The notes below the pieces were generated by a model. It had not been told where the DNA came from. It searched no databases and was given only the letters and a program-made list of their open reading frames with translations. Position numbers and translations under genes: made by a program. Of a stretch of DNA of 64,000 nt, positions 1 through 11,714 are shown piece after piece. This DNA comes from Platycnemis pennipes (taxonomy: Eukaryota > Arthropoda > Insecta > Odonata > Platycnemididae), in the NCBI GenBank assembly GCA_933228895.1, contig OW121856.1:106677027-106741026 (forward strand). The letters run 5' to 3'. The stretch's first letter is position 1; each line of letters opens with the position of its first letter.

Positions 1-526
1 GCTGATTTGTTTGCAGCTGACGTAGACCACCTTATATGCATGTGCATCTACATCTACATAATACCCAGCAAGTCACCATATAGGTGTGTGGCAGGGGGTG
101 AATTCTCACCAATAATGCACTACATATCATGCATTTAGAAGGATTGGTATTTATATACTGTTCGAAACTACACTATTTAAAAAAAGACAAAAATAGCAAA
201 GCAAATATACAAAAACATGCTGTTAGTTGGGATAGCTTCAAGTCCTTATACCAACACGCAGCTACCAATGTTATCCATTGCTACACTGGTACTGGATATA
301 TATACCGTTATTCATCTCCCTAATTGTACGAGGAAAAAAGGACATTTTGAATCTGTCAGTTCGGCAATCAATTTCTTTAATTTTGTGATTATGGTCCAGT
401 CTACCATAGTAAGTTAGGTTTCGCAATATATTTTTAACATAATCACTGAAAATATGGTCTTGGAATTAGTTTAAGAGATTAAGTCTAAATTTCAACCTGC
501 GACCTGACAATGATTCCCACTTTAAT

Positions 527-808
527 TCATTTAATAGGCTGGTTACAGCTAATAAGGTTATCGTACCGTCCCTTTACAAATCTTGCCGATCTTCGCTGCA
601 GACGTTCAAGTTCATTATTTAGACCGATTTCGTAGGGATCCCATACACTGGCAGCATATTCCAAATGAGATCTAACAAGGGAAAAGTAGCTGATATCTCG
701 TACATGATCGTCACATTTACCCAGTGCTCTTTTGACGAATCCCAGTCTACGATTCGCTTGACCCATTATTTCACTTATCTGTTTACCCCAGAAAAGATCA
801 TGTGTCAA
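527..808 (-). pseudogene. LINE RT C-terminal (thumb) domain relic
   Basis: Minus-strand reading gives GQANRRLGFVKRAL, FSLVRSHLEYAASVWDPY and LERLQRRSARFVKGRY, the typical C-terminal region after the polymerase core in CR1- and Jockey-like LINEs. Just upstream (about 808-835) a further SIKYLGIRL block can be read, which is the normal lead-in to this domain. The frame breaks near 530, where the homologous plus-strand copy at 4010-4140 continues. That plus-strand copy supports the assignment. Confidence 0.82.
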
Positions 809-970
809 GTCTTATTCCAAGATATTTAATGGACTCCGCGTTTGTTAATTCATTATTACTTATTTTATTAGTGCTAGGAGGAGAGCTATTCTTTTTCCAA
901 AAATTCATTACGAGACATTTTTTAAAATTTAATTGTAACTGCCATGTATCACACCAATTTTACACCCGTC

Positions 971-1645
971 TTACCCGACACCCGACCTTAATTGCCAGTG
1001 AGGTAACACCGTCCAAAACAACCTTTGCACCCGATCATGCAGAAACTCATTAATCCATGATATAATGTTACTGTCTAACCCATAAGATTTTAATTTCAAG
1101 ATTAGTTCGCTATGAGACACCTTGTCAAAGGCTTTCTTGAATTCGAGAAATATAGCATCCACTGGAGTATTATTTTCGCCAGAAACTAAAATATCGAGGG
1201 AAAAGAGAGCTTTGCCTGAAACTAAAATATCGTGGGAAAAGAGAGCATGTTGAGTTTGAGAGCAAGCAAGAGATCTGCTCTTCCGGAAGCCATGCTGAAC
1301 ATAGGACAATAAATTCTGGCTATCTAGGTGTCCCTAGACTGAACTGACAATTATATGTTCCAGGGCCTTGCATGAAATGGATGTGAGAGGCATAGGTCTG
1401 TAGTTAGATGGCTGCTCCCTATCACCACTTTTAAAAATGGGTGTTACATCGGCTGCTTTCCAGTCCATCGGTACGACGTGTTCGGTCAGGGATTTATTAA
1501 ATACTATTTCAAGGTAGGGGGAAATTTCGGAAGCTAACTCTCTATATACACGGGAGCGAATTTGATCAGGGCCAGGAGATTTGTTGGGGCTTATATCTTT
1601 AAGTAACTTTTCAATGCCATTACAGGAAATTTCAATTGGCTGCAT
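971..1645 (-). pseudogene. LINE reverse transcriptase, N-terminal half, broken
   Basis: Two minus-strand open segments carry LINE reverse transcriptase blocks. 1334-1645 has KSPGPDQIRSRVYRELA and WKAADVTPIFKSGDREQPSNYRP. 971-1309 has HGFRKSRS, then DAIFLEFKKAFDKVSHSELI and SWINEFLHDRVQ. These are fingers and palm blocks that precede the catalytic aspartates. A stop and frameshift separate them at about 1310-1340. In KKAFDKV the usual acidic residue context is eroded, and a 33-bp tandem duplication inserts extra residues ahead of it. The polymerase is not functional. Confidence 0.82.
1178..1246. repeat. 33-bp tandem duplication inside the LINE RT
   Basis: Two copies, 1178-1210 and 1214-1246, differ at only two or three positions and share the core GAAACTAAAATATCG followed by GGGAAAAGAGAGC. 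The duplication keeps the frame, so the decayed RT shows a repeated LVSG-containing segment. It looks like a replication-slippage event in one copy; no function is implied. Confidence 0.8.
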
Positions 1646-1953
1646 CAGCCGCTGAAAAAGGTCAGGTAAGATGACAGTTGAGTCCTCGGAAGGAGGGTTA
1701 AAAACGGTTTGGAAGAAGGAATTCCGAAGAAGGAATTGGAGCGCTTTTAAAAATGTAAATCTTTATTTTTTGTTTAAAATTGTTATCTTAAGATAGTAAG
1801 GATTGTGCAGTTATAACTCTGTGGCCACTGATTTCATCAACCGTGTCAATCTTGTCACATGTTGTGGGATGTTGGTTGCCAGTAAATCAAGAGTGTTATC
1901 CCCTCTATTAGGTCCTGTAGCTAATTGTGTCGGGGAGTTACTGGAGAACACAT

Positions 1954-2391
1954 CTAATAGAGTCTCACAGATGTCCTTGCCCTTCCTCCAGCTTTGAAGC
2001 AGTATGTTCTCCAGTCTATTGATGGTGCATTGAAATCCCCGCCTATTATTATATTACGCTCGCTGTTACGGGACGTTATAGTATTTATCTGGTTTCCCAG
2101 TTCTAATAATGACTCAACATCAGTGTTTGGGGGCCTATAGAATGCGCAGACAGATATTGATTTGGATTTAGGCATGTTAATGAACACCAAACACATTCTA
2201 AGGGGTTGCCGGGAATTATTACTGCTTTGCTAATGATTGAGTTCTCGACTGCAAATGAAACACCACCACCTGCTCTGTTATTTCTATCTTTTCAATATAT
2301 TTTAAAAGATTTGGGGAATATTTCTGAGTCTAGAATTCCATCCGTCAGCCAAATTTCAGCTCCTATAATTACATCTGCATCAGTAGTATGA
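1954..2391 (-). pseudogene. LINE apurinic endonuclease (EN) domain, broken
   Basis: Minus-strand reading gives the AP-endonuclease signature of LINEs. An IIGAEIWLTDGI segment and a SEIFP segment near 2310-2390 are followed by a GGGVSFAV block near 2245-2265, then SISVCAFYRPPN and the catalytic IIIGGDFNAPSIDW motif near 2020-2150. The domain nicks target DNA to prime reverse transcription. It is open in at least two frames separated by an in-frame stop, so it is a relic. It lies directly upstream (in minus-strand sense) of the reverse transcriptase pieces of the same element. Confidence 0.8.
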
Positions 2392-2859
2392 ATAAGTATG
2401 TACTATCAAACGAGCAGTATGTAATTTTCATTTGAAGAACGGCTCTAACGATTTTTGCGAAAATTCATTTATTGAGGCGCTAGGGAGAGAAATTGATTGA
2501 GCTAGGTCTCACACCTGTAAATAAACGAATTTGGGATGTAAAAGCAACGGGTTCAAAAGCAATGGGGGCCATAATAAATGCATAGAGAGTAGGTTTTTCT
2601 CTCCTGTAGGCTTTAGGTATTCCTTTAAAAAAATTAAATTAGAAATAATGCTCCCATGAAATTAATCCTAGTACCATTAGAGGAAAAAATTCATAAAGAT
2701 TCTTCTTCTGGTCAAGGGTGATTGTTTTTGATTTTAAATGGGGGCGTTTACTCGAAACCGAAATCACAATTTTGTATACGAAATTGTTGCAAGGAAACGA
2801 AAAAAGAAATTTAGTGAAAAAATTAATCTTATAACCACAACCATTCACTCATAAATCAA

Positions 2860-3265
2860 ATATTAAAATAAGCAAAAGGTGACGCCCACCGAAAAAGTTG
2901 CTTTGATAACATTGACGTCATTTTCCTCCCGTCCTTGACTGCTCTTATGGGAAGGGAAGGGAGTGGAGGGGGGTTCTCGGAAGGTCAGCTCGCACAGATC
3001 CTGTCGCAACTGCTCCCATTGGCAGAGTCAGCTACTACCATTGCGATAAGGCGAAGTAGTTTCGCGGGCTCAGTTGTGATTGGACGAAGTCGATATACGT
3101 CAGAGGTTGCACCACACCCACGTTTCCTGAAGGGTTAAAAACATCAGTTTTTCGCTGCCTATAACTCGAGAAATAATTGACGGATCAAAAAACGGAAAAA
3201 TAAGGGTCTTTTTATTACACAAACTCTATCACATTCGGCAATTAAAAAGTATGGTAAACGACCCC
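2860..3265. repeat. Interspersed repeat family, copy 1
   Basis: This segment matches the reverse complement of 25395-25925. Shared blocks include the AAAACATCAGTTTTTCGC stretch, an ATAACTCGAGAAATAATT-like stretch, the AATAAGGGTCTTTTTATT stretch and a GTGACGCCCACC-type block at the other end. The middle is G/C-rich and differs between copies. No TIR or coding capacity was recognised, so this is an unclassified, probably nonautonomous repeat. Confidence 0.55.
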
Positions 3266-3727
3266 ATTGCCAGAAAAAATTGTAAAAAAACACGTATATT
3301 AAGTAATTATTTCGTGTTTTTATCAATCCGCGCCCTGAGTGAACGTCGCAATCGTTGAAACCGAGCTCGTGTATTTTCCGACAACGGTATACGAGGATTT
3401 CAGACGCATATGTGTAGGTATTAGTAAGCCAATAATAAGCGAAAATATAAATACATAATAAGTTAACTTAAAAGTCACGTTAAACGCCAAGTTTGGTCTA
3501 GTTAAAGTGAGGGTAGTTCGTCAAATGCTTAACCTTAATTGCGTATGAGAGCCAATTAGTCAGATTTTCCTTGAGAGGTGCTTGCTCCACAGCAGCCAAA
3601 AAACGAAGAGTTCTCTGAAGCTCCAGTAGCCGGAGCGTTACATTTAAACGCACAGGGCGAAAGAGAAGATATCACGGATCACTAATTAGGTATGTTTGCC
3701 AGAACTCAATAATATCTGCGTGGATTA
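3266..3727. other. Unassigned stretch
   Basis: No open frame above noise, no TIR and no tRNA-like promoter boxes were seen. It sits between the copy-1 repeat and the duplicated LINE tail. Confidence 0.4.
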
Positions 3728-3870
3728 GGCCATATTGAATGTTATTCTCATGTTACCGATATTTCAAAATGCAATCTCTATGATCAGAATTTTTGTAGAA
3801 TACCTAAGGACTACAACTTATTTCCTTTTCTGAGATAAGATGTTGACGAGGAACATATTCTAAGGCGTTC
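3728..3870 (+). repeat. Extra partial copy of the LINE 3' tail
   Basis: The TTGAATGTTATTCTNATNTTACCGATATTTCAAAA block, the CTATGATCAGAATTTTT block and the AGATGTTGACGAGNAACATATTC block here also occur at 4350-4475. This is a direct repeat of part of the LINE 3' region about 620 bp upstream of the second copy. It could be an older insertion or a local duplication. Confidence 0.65.
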
Positions 3871-4009
3871 CACAAGTTTGAAAGCATTATTTTCTGGGCT
3901 TCAAATAATAATTCAAATACCGCTGTCACCAATTACTGCACCAGCATCGCTTCGCTTTATGTGAAGCTGTATTCCTGCGGTATTTTACGCCCCGCCTAGT
4001 GTCTAGCTT

Positions 4010-4756
4010 CTCGGTCTAAATAATGAACTTGAACGTGTGGAGCGAAGATCGGCAAGATTTGTAAAGGGACGGTACGATAACCTTATTAGCGTAACCAGTC
4101 TATTAAATGAATTAAATTGGGAATCAATGTCAGATCGCAGGTTAATATTTAGACTTAATCTCTTAAACTAATTCCAAGACCATTTTTCAGTGATGATGTT
4201 AAAAATATATTGCGAACCCCAACTTACTATGGTAGACTGGACCATAATCACAAAATTAGAGAAATTGATTGCCGAACTGACAGATTCAAAATGTCCTTTT
4301 TTCCTCGCACAATTAAGGATATGAATAACGGTAAATATATCCAGTGCATTGAATGTTATTCTAATTTTACCGATATTTCAAAATTCAATCTCTATGATCA
4401 GAATTTTTCTTTTTTTTTTTTTTCATTTTCTTTTCTGAAATAAGATGTTGACGAGTAACATATTCTAAGGCGTTTTATATTTGTAAAAGTTAACTTAAAA
4501 GTTACGTTAAGCAATGGATAACATTGGTAGCTGCATGTTGGTATAAGGACTTGAAGCTAACCCAACTAACAGCATGTTTTTGCATGCTTGCTTTGCTAAT
4601 TTTAAATAGTGAAGTTTAGAGCAGTAGGTATTTAAATACTAATCCTTTTTTATGCATGATATGTAGTGCATGTTTGGTGAGAATTCACCCCTTGCCACAC
4701 ACCTTTATGGTGACTTGCAGGGTATTATGTAGATGTACATAGATGTAGATGTAGTG
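4010..4756 (+). mobile_element. 3' fragment of the same LINE, plus strand
   Basis: This reads in the opposite direction to the copy at 45-600 and aligns to its reverse complement almost throughout. It starts with the ELERVERRSARFVKGRYDNL-type C-terminal domain (about 4020-4140), continues through a region with a T-rich run at 4405-4425, and ends in the GCCACACACC / GACTTGCAGGGTATTATG tail with ATGTAGATGTA repeats. It retains coding sequence that 45-530 has lost, so the two are independent 5'-truncated insertions of one family. Confidence 0.8.
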
Positions 4757-4774
4757 TACGTATATTAAGGTGCT

Positions 4775-5060
4775 ATGCTTCATGGAGCTGCAAAGGCGGC
4801 AGTGCTCCCGGTCGGCCAACAGGCCAACGTGAGGAGCAACGGAATGAAGACACAAGAAGGCACCGGGTTCACCTCGGAAGAATTCGAGAGCAACTTTTCA
4901 GAAGGCTACTCCTTACTTCAGATCCATCAGCAAGTGTCATCCCGAAAAACACAATTCGAGAAATTTATGAAAAGAAACTATGTATCTCCTCGGGATGGAG
5001 GAGTCAACCACCTCTGAGGAACACAGTGATGACATTGACTCAGATGAAAACTGTTCTTAG
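4775..5060 (+). pseudogene. Possible transposon protein C-terminus (unrecognised)
   Basis: An open frame of about 80 codons from 4775 encodes a segment with GFTSEEFESNFSEGYSLL and KFMKRNYVSP. After a one-base shift the next frame continues with an acidic tail, EESTTSEEHSDDIDSDE, ending in a stop near 5058. Base composition is more codon-like than the flanks, and it directly follows the LINE tail. A transposase or gag-like C-terminus is possible, but I recognise no family and it may be chance. Confidence 0.25.
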
Positions 5061-6139
5061 TTGAATGTTTTATATTATTTATAATTAATTATTTTATGCA
5101 TGTCATTCTCCACGTTATCCATTTAAAATTATTTCTAACGAGTCATCCCTCTATGAAAGTAATGCCCCCAAAATCCATCGATACTGTTGTACCATTTTAT
5201 TCGTTCTGAAATTACACATAAAACATCAGTTTTTTGCAAAAATGACGTCACTATGGTATTTTTAAACTTTTTATTCCCATGTCATGGCCATTCTCGCCGT
5301 TAATCGTACGTAATTTCAAATGTAATTGGTGCTAAAAGGAGTATGGGTTGGAATAATTATCTTTATTAGATAGAGGAACTTCAGTTCTATAAGAGCTGAA
5401 AATATAAAAAAATGACATGACTTTCACTTTTCTGATCAACCTCCTTAAATATATTAAAAATCCTTTCTTATTGCGCCCCTGCATCACAATAGGAACATTT
5501 TCTCAAAATTTCATGCTTTTATCACCAGTAGTTTGGGCCGTGCGTTAATGAGTGAATGAATCAGTCAGTCAGTATCTATCTCATCTATATACATAAAATG
5601 AAATGTCCCGCCTGTCTGATACGTTGAGTGAATGGCTACTAACAAATATCACGATGCCGCACGTATACTCGAAGTTACGAAAGAGCACATTTAAATAATA
5701 AATGTCACCTTCATTTCGAATACTGCGCCAAAAACTGTCAACAGTACCATGACATCTTTTGTTTTCATTTGTCACACCAAGCTTCCATTAGGGAAAACAT
5801 ACACCATCGTTTTATGCTTTCCATAAAGGCATGTACGGCACCGTGGAATTAGTTGTGCTTAAATGTATGTACCTACTGTGCTCCTTAGTATTTTTTCGAC
5901 ACGCTTGGAAAATTATTACGACGTAAGTACACACATTGTGCCCAGCCTTCACGCGTGAGACGCTCGTACGCTGAAAACCCAATGACAGGACATCTAGATT
6001 CGGTGATCTGGTGGATTTTGAGTATTTGGATTCTCACATCGTGGTTTAAGCAGAGTTGGAAACTTGGCAGTTCAGTATTTATTTGGGATAACAGACAAAA
6101 TGGATAGATCAATATGTTGGGAAACGTTTTTCCTCCATA
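5061..6139. other. Unassigned AT-rich stretch
   Basis: No gene or TIR was recognised. A TCTATATACATAAAA-type start near 5585 resembles 5' ends of some Helitrons and SINE-like repeats, but no matching CTRR hairpin end was found, so nothing is called. Confidence 0.4.
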
Positions 6140-7568
6140 CAGGGTGGCTACTGATAACCAATTTTCAAATTCCTTGATTTTTCCCTGATGGCTTTACCAA
6201 TTTCCCTGATAAAGGCTCCCGCCAAAAGGTCTCCTATTATCGGAATATTTTATTTCTGCTGAATTAAATTTTCGTCAAAACTCAGAAAATGTTAAAAGCT
6301 GAAATCAATACATTAAAAGCTATAAGAATGAAAAAAATGTATGGAACCTCTGCCCTGATGAAAAAATATATTAAACCTTCTCAAGTTAAGCCCTTACACA
6401 AATTGTACACACTTTTAATACATTTTTCGAGGCCGTGTACCGTCGTTCCATGATCGTGTATGTTTCCTTCGGTAAAATTACAAATTGACAATGTCTAATT
6501 CTGCAAGGAAGAAGTGGCGTGTCGTGGTAGTTCAGGGAAGTTGAAGATTACTGAAAAGGCATCGAAGGGAAAGTTGTTGGCCAATTTACTGGCGGACTCT
6601 ATCACGGACTGGTAGACAGGTATCACTAAGCTACGCGAAAACAACAAACCAAAGCCAAGTTCTTGGACTGGATCAAAATCGGATGGCACGAGTTTTAGAA
6701 GCGAATTACAATTTGATTAACGTGGTCGTAACCCCTTGATTGTAAGAGGGGACCTAAAATGTAAAAATTTTGTATAAACAAACAAAGCTTAATCGCGCCA
6801 CTGCGAGCGAAAACAGGAGGCAATTAGCATCGGTAGAATCATATTCAGGAATATCATATTTGAGGTGGTTTGCGACCTGACTAAATTGCTTTGAGAGGGA
6901 GCTAAGGTGGTCATTCAAAAATTGCGTCGAGCGTGAAAGGTGGGGAGGGGAGGAGGACTCTTCTTATGGTCTCGCGAAGGGGGGTATGGGAATCGAAGAC
7001 GATCTCACGTAAGATTTTGTTTACACGCGTGATCGTACTTGTATTACCGTTTTAATAATCATCGTCTCGTATTTTTAGAACTGCAAGCACGTATTTACTA
7101 CAAGTTAGTGCGCTACAACTACCTCTCGACCTGAGTCTCAGAAGTTAAAAAAAACGACGTAAAATCTTCCGAAAAACATAGCCTCGGGGTTCTTGTGATG
7201 AGCAGAATACACGGTGATCATGAATTTTAACACTACTAGGCAAATATCGCATTAAGGCTATACAAAAGGGATACACTGTACTATTGATTCACAATAACTA
7301 AGAATCACAACTGAATGTTCAACGAATTGACGGGGCCTATTCTATGCACTTCAGCGACGGACATTATTTTTAGTTGGTGAAATGTTTTGGTGGAATGAAG
7401 GGCGGGAAAGACTGCCCGGTAAACGTAATGGTAGAAAAATAACAAGAATTTCCTATCCCAGTTTCTCCCCGACTGTTACGAGAATTCCCTGTTCCCTATT
7501 CCCTTGACATTTCCAGATTTCCAGAATTCCCTGACAATTCCAGGTTTTCCCTGACGATCGACACCCTG
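6140..7568. mobile_element. TIR element with 6-bp target duplication
   Basis: The left end reads CAGGGTGGCTACTGA and the right end GATCGACACCCTG, an inverted CAGGGTG terminus. The perfect 6-bp direct repeat TCCATA flanks it (6134-6139 and 7569-7574). Subterminal sequence is full of TTCCCTGA-type motifs in opposite orientations at the two ends. CAGGGTG termini with such content are known from hAT-like nonautonomous elements, which normally make 8-bp (sometimes 5-6 bp) duplications, so hAT is likely but not certain. No transposase is visible inside. Confidence 0.7.
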
Positions 7569-7574
7569 TCCATA

Positions 7575-8899
7575 TTTCCTGTGCTGTTTAAGTTATGGAA
7601 AAAACTACATTGCATGAATCTTCCTGGGTGAAATCTAAGATTGACAATGTCTAATTATCGCTATCGAGTCAGGGATAGAGATTTTTACGGCGAAGAGCAA
7701 GAAAACCTTCAACATAGAAACTTATTCTTGTGCTATCGTTTTGTCATAGGTAAATTCAATATTGTAATTGTAATAGGTAGGTCATATTAATTAGGTACTT
7801 CATCCGTTTTACATCTGCCAGACATTTCGGAAATGATAAAATATTCACTTTGTACGGTCCACTAAAGTCATTTATTGGGTTCGAGCCGGGTTTGGTTACA
7901 TAACATACAGGGCTACTACGCTCAGGACGCAGTTTAGTAATACTATCGAGAAATAAACAACGTTTTTCTAAAACATTCACAGGTTCCTGAAATCGGCAAC
8001 TGTATCTGGATGCGCCAAATTTCGGTAGAACCCAACTACACTCCTACTACTCCAACACATACAACAAGACGGCAAAATCATTCTGAATTGTGACGAATGA
8101 AACAAGTCCTCGGCTCCCGATCGCGAATAGGCGTGGTCACCAGGCCAACGATTGCAACGTCACTCTTATTTATAGATTTCCAGAGGCTCAACGGTTTGAA
8201 TTGTTGTCTCTTTTAAGGCATGCATAGTTTTTTTTTACCACAAGGTTCTTCAGAAAACCTTTAACAAGTCTACCAACATTTTCTTCAATATTTAAATGCA
8301 TAAAGTTCACACAGCATGAAACCTAACTGACCTTAGAAACGCGTCGCGTTTGCTTTTCTCTTGACATACAACGAAAAACAAACACCGCAAATACGGATTA
8401 CCATCTATCCAACTTCTTCCAATACATCTTCGCTATGAATAGAAAATGGAAGGGAATATTTCCTTCTAAAATGAAGTTTCGCTAGTACGGAAATTTCCCC
8501 GATATATCACGCCAACAACTGACTCGATCAGTTCTGCAGGACATTATATTTCCGTGATTTGAGGGAAGAACAACATCTTGGTCTTCGCGTCACTTCAATC
8601 TCACAAAAATCCGGCATGAAAAATATCCCAGTGTGCGTTTAATAGGTCACTAGAGGCCTGTTGTGCGTTCCGACGAAGTCCATAATAGAGATTTGAAACA
8701 TTTCCTTCATGAGGTGTTAAAGTGTGGTAAAACCATAGCCACTGAAGCACCTTATAACTCAAAGACTACTACATACGACACGCGGTTGGTACCTCTTAGA
8801 AATAGCACCCCTTCAATACGAATGGTCACACGTGAGCATGGTTAGAGTGGAGTCTGGAGTCAATCGAGTAAAACTCCTCCACGGAAAGGTCAGGAGATG
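7575..8899. other. Unassigned stretch
   Basis: Open frames here are short and show no recognised motif. GC content rises toward 8.8 kb. No promoter, TIR or tRNA-like signature could be supported. Confidence 0.4.
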
Positions 8900-8963
8900 A
8901 AGTGGAGGAAACCCCTGCCACACACCCTCGCGGTGGCTTGCAGGGTATCGTGTAGTAGTAGAT
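8900..8963 (+). mobile_element. LINE 3' tail fragment
   Basis: CCCTGCCACACACCCT then GCGGTGGCTTGCAGGGTAT followed by GTAGTAGTAGATG matches the tail layout at 4680-4756. It is a severely truncated, diverged copy, identified only by this tail. Confidence 0.5.
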
Positions 8964-10429
8964 GAACCCCGCGCCGGTGTAGGCGAAAGGATTCCCCTCA
9001 GACGGGAAGATGTGCTCTCCACAGAAAGCATCCGACCAACGAAAAATCTCTACCACTGGCCGGGCCCTCGAGATGGGAAGCGCTCTGCCGACTCGACAAG
9101 GGCAGATACACGCTGATTATTCCGAGGAGGAAACACAGGAACGAGGCAAAAGGCTCGTCGCCCACGCAATAATCTCATAAGAAAAAGCTTCGTCACATGA
9201 CGCTACAATCCGATTACTGACGATCTTCGCGGCGGTGTTGCGAAATCTCAGCGGTAAACAATGGAGATAAGAGATGTTCCTCGACGCGCCACAGTCTGCG
9301 ACGAGTGTGCACTTCCTCAATTACATGAACTCACGATGATGCCTGACAAAAACCGCAGGAGGCTGGCATGAAAAAGCCTTTCACACACACAAAACAGAGC
9401 ACGATACATGAACGAGCATCTTGGAATAGACAGATAAACAAAATCAGTGGCTTCTCATCCGCGTTCACTTGCACAGCGACGATGTGCACCTGTGAACGAA
9501 ACTGCCTAAGAGCAGGGATTGCGAATCCCTCTACTTGAAGTGGGAATTGCCCTAATGACTAATGCGTGGGCACATAACAGAAGCAGTTCCATTGACCCTT
9601 CTCACCAAGGACACCACTCTCAGGCATTTCGGAAGGTTTCAATGCTATTCGAGACTTCACACGATTCCAATGAAGTGAATTGCTGTCGGAACACTTGGAA
9701 AAACACTACAATAGATTCACACGCCCTGCGGTTCACACTTGAGGCGGAATTCCGACATTATTTCAGCACACAATTGAGAATCCTCCACGATAATGTCACC
9801 AACTGAGCACATTTGCAACAATATATATTCAAACGCCATAAAGTAAGTTCAAACACTTCCGGTCGCTTGCGCGCGATGATCCTTTCACACGTTAGAAGTT
9901 CCTACGGTTCCTACTCACATGGATGATGTCACAAACAATTATTGGCACGGATGAATTCATAATAAATGCTCATTGTACGGCAGAAAGCTGCATGTAGAGT
10001 TATTTGCCGTCGTATATACTTTCCAGTTTATCGTGACACAATTAAAAATTAATAACTTTAAGGCGAACTCACCTTGAAATGTTATTTTTATGCCTTGCGT
10101 CAGGTCCTCCACACGGCGAAGCAGTGGAAAGAGTCGTGGACGGCCAACAGAGACTGTCGTCACTCTCCAGCAAGTAAACTAAGGGTGACGCCAGGAGCAA
10201 TAAAACACAAAAGGGCGGAGGGGTTGACACACGCCATAACACAAGCACGCCTAGCCTACGGGGAAGGAACTCACGCGTTCAAAATGGTCCACACTGAACG
10301 AGAAATCACACTGATAACAGCGTCACACACTCACTCATGTGGCTCAAGCGGCAACCAAGCTAAATCGAGTACTGTGGAGTAAGCAGTAATCCGTGGGTAA
10401 GGCAAGGGGGCACGCACTGAGCAGGAGAC
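8964..10429. other. Unassigned, moderately GC-rich stretch
   Basis: Several open frames occur on both strands, as expected of higher-GC DNA, but none shows a domain, splice pair or codon pattern I can defend. It leads into the GC-rich island at 10430-10780. Confidence 0.35.
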
Positions 10430-10780
10430 GTTCAGAAACACGACGGCAATCGTTGTTTTGGTCGGCCAGGACCGTCCGCACAGCAACTGCCGAGTGACAA
10501 AACTTTCAGTCGGACGCGACGGAAGTGAACTCCCTCATCCCGCGCCACGGACCACCAACAACACCTCTTGCGCACGATCCTTCGCCAGCACCCCCCTCCA
10601 CCCACCCCTCCGCAACAAGAAGAAAGTTTGTGCGGTCTCGTGGTGGGCGCCCGTGGTTCCAGCAGTAGCCGCCATGGGGGCTGGAGCGCCAGGTCACGAG
10701 CCGGGTGCCTTTTTAGTACCGAGGCCACTCGCGAGGGGCGCTGAGACTCTTTGGCGCTTGATTTACAAAGGCGCAATTTA
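10430..10780. other. GC-rich island; possible promoter or first exon (minus)
   Basis: This block is far richer in G+C and CpG than its AT-rich surroundings. Frames on both strands stay open, which is a composition effect. On the minus strand a well-placed start near 10673 reads MAATAGTTGAHHETAQ, preceded by a C-rich leader. On the plus strand an ATG in a GCCGCCATGG context lies at the same spot. The pattern suits a CpG-rich promoter with a 5' exon of a gene reading toward lower coordinates, but no downstream exon was found. Confidence 0.3.
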
Positions 10781-11714
10781 GGATGGCAGAACGCATCTAT
10801 AATAATGAAAGCCGAATATCTTGCCTCTTGTCCGTCTATCCCTCTCTATCTCGGAGAAGGTTCGTCCTAAAGAGATGTCGTAAATGCTTTGTGTTTGAAG
10901 CACCTTTTAAATACTCTTATAAACTGTCACCAATTCTGTAAAGGTACCAAGGTACCTACAGTCATTAACTGTTTTTAATTGGTGTACTGTAATTGTTAAC
11001 TGTAGGTAATTATGTGTATATATGTGTTTGAAATAGGTATTTCAGTTTATGAGAGTACAAGACGTTTGTTACTCAGTAAAATGTTAATCGATTTCTTTCA
11101 TGTTTTCTTTATCTTTCGAAAAGGCTTTCAAATTCTTATTCTTGTAAGCATTGTACGTTTTTCAGTCAAGCTTTTACTAAAATGTGTAATTTACGTCGAA
11201 ATATACTGTGGATGCTTTCGATTGGCGGCTGCAGCAGCCAGCGACAGACGGCGATCGCCACTCCGCGGTGCTTTCGATTTAGCTGGATCGCCGGCTGCCG
11301 GTGGCACTCTGCTCTGAGGAGAGCCGAACACATGAAAAGCTATTGGCGTAATATGAAGTTACGTCAAACAATGTATCAACAAATGAAGATTTATTTGACG
11401 TCTCTGTTAAGATTCCGGATCAATATTTTTTGTAGATTACGAGGTACTCATAAGGTCTGAAACCCAGAGCGGTGTCCTTTATCTGTCGTACTCCGAGATC
11501 GTGCTGGTAGGTGAGCCGTATCTTAAAAATCAGCGAATTCGCACATTTCCTACACATGGAATAGATATCACAAGGTATTTTACGCAGATCTGTTTTTCTT
11601 TCGGAATGGTTCAAGTTAGAAAGGCAATAGTTTTTACGCAAGGAAGTTTTCGATGAGAAAACATTTTGGGTATGCTTATTTTAGATACTTGTTGAACGTG
11701 CTGAACTGTGATCT
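10781..11714. other. Unassigned stretch with a GC-rich patch
   Basis: No gene was recognised. A short GC-rich patch at 11215-11330 contains GGCGGCTGCAGCAGCC and GATCGCCGGCTGCCGG, possibly part of a repeat. The rest is AT-rich. Confidence 0.35.

Larger units (their letters stand above)
45..2400 (-). mobile_element. Decayed CR1/Jockey-group LINE, 5'-truncated
   Basis: A non-LTR retrotransposon reads on the minus strand in the order endonuclease, reverse transcriptase, C-terminal domain, 3' tail. The tail (about 45-130) carries a GCAAG-CACC / GTGTGTGGCAGG motif that recurs at 4680-4740 and 8900-8963. The catalytic FADD region of the polymerase is missing, because the sequence jumps from the palm region near 970 to the C-terminal block near 830. 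Many stops and frameshifts show that it is dead. Similarity of the C-terminal block (QRRSARFVKGRY) to CR1/Rex-type LINEs is from family knowledge; assignment to an exact clade is uncertain. Confidence 0.85.

Noticed and set aside
7756..7980. Minus-strand frame of 74 codons, first suspected to be a retroelement piece
   Set aside because: No RT, integrase or gag block could be identified in any frame.
10432..10781. Overlapping frames of over 100 codons as protein genes
   Set aside because: All frames are open because of high GC. The residues are Arg/Pro/Ser/Gly-rich without domain signs. Retained only as a GC-rich island.
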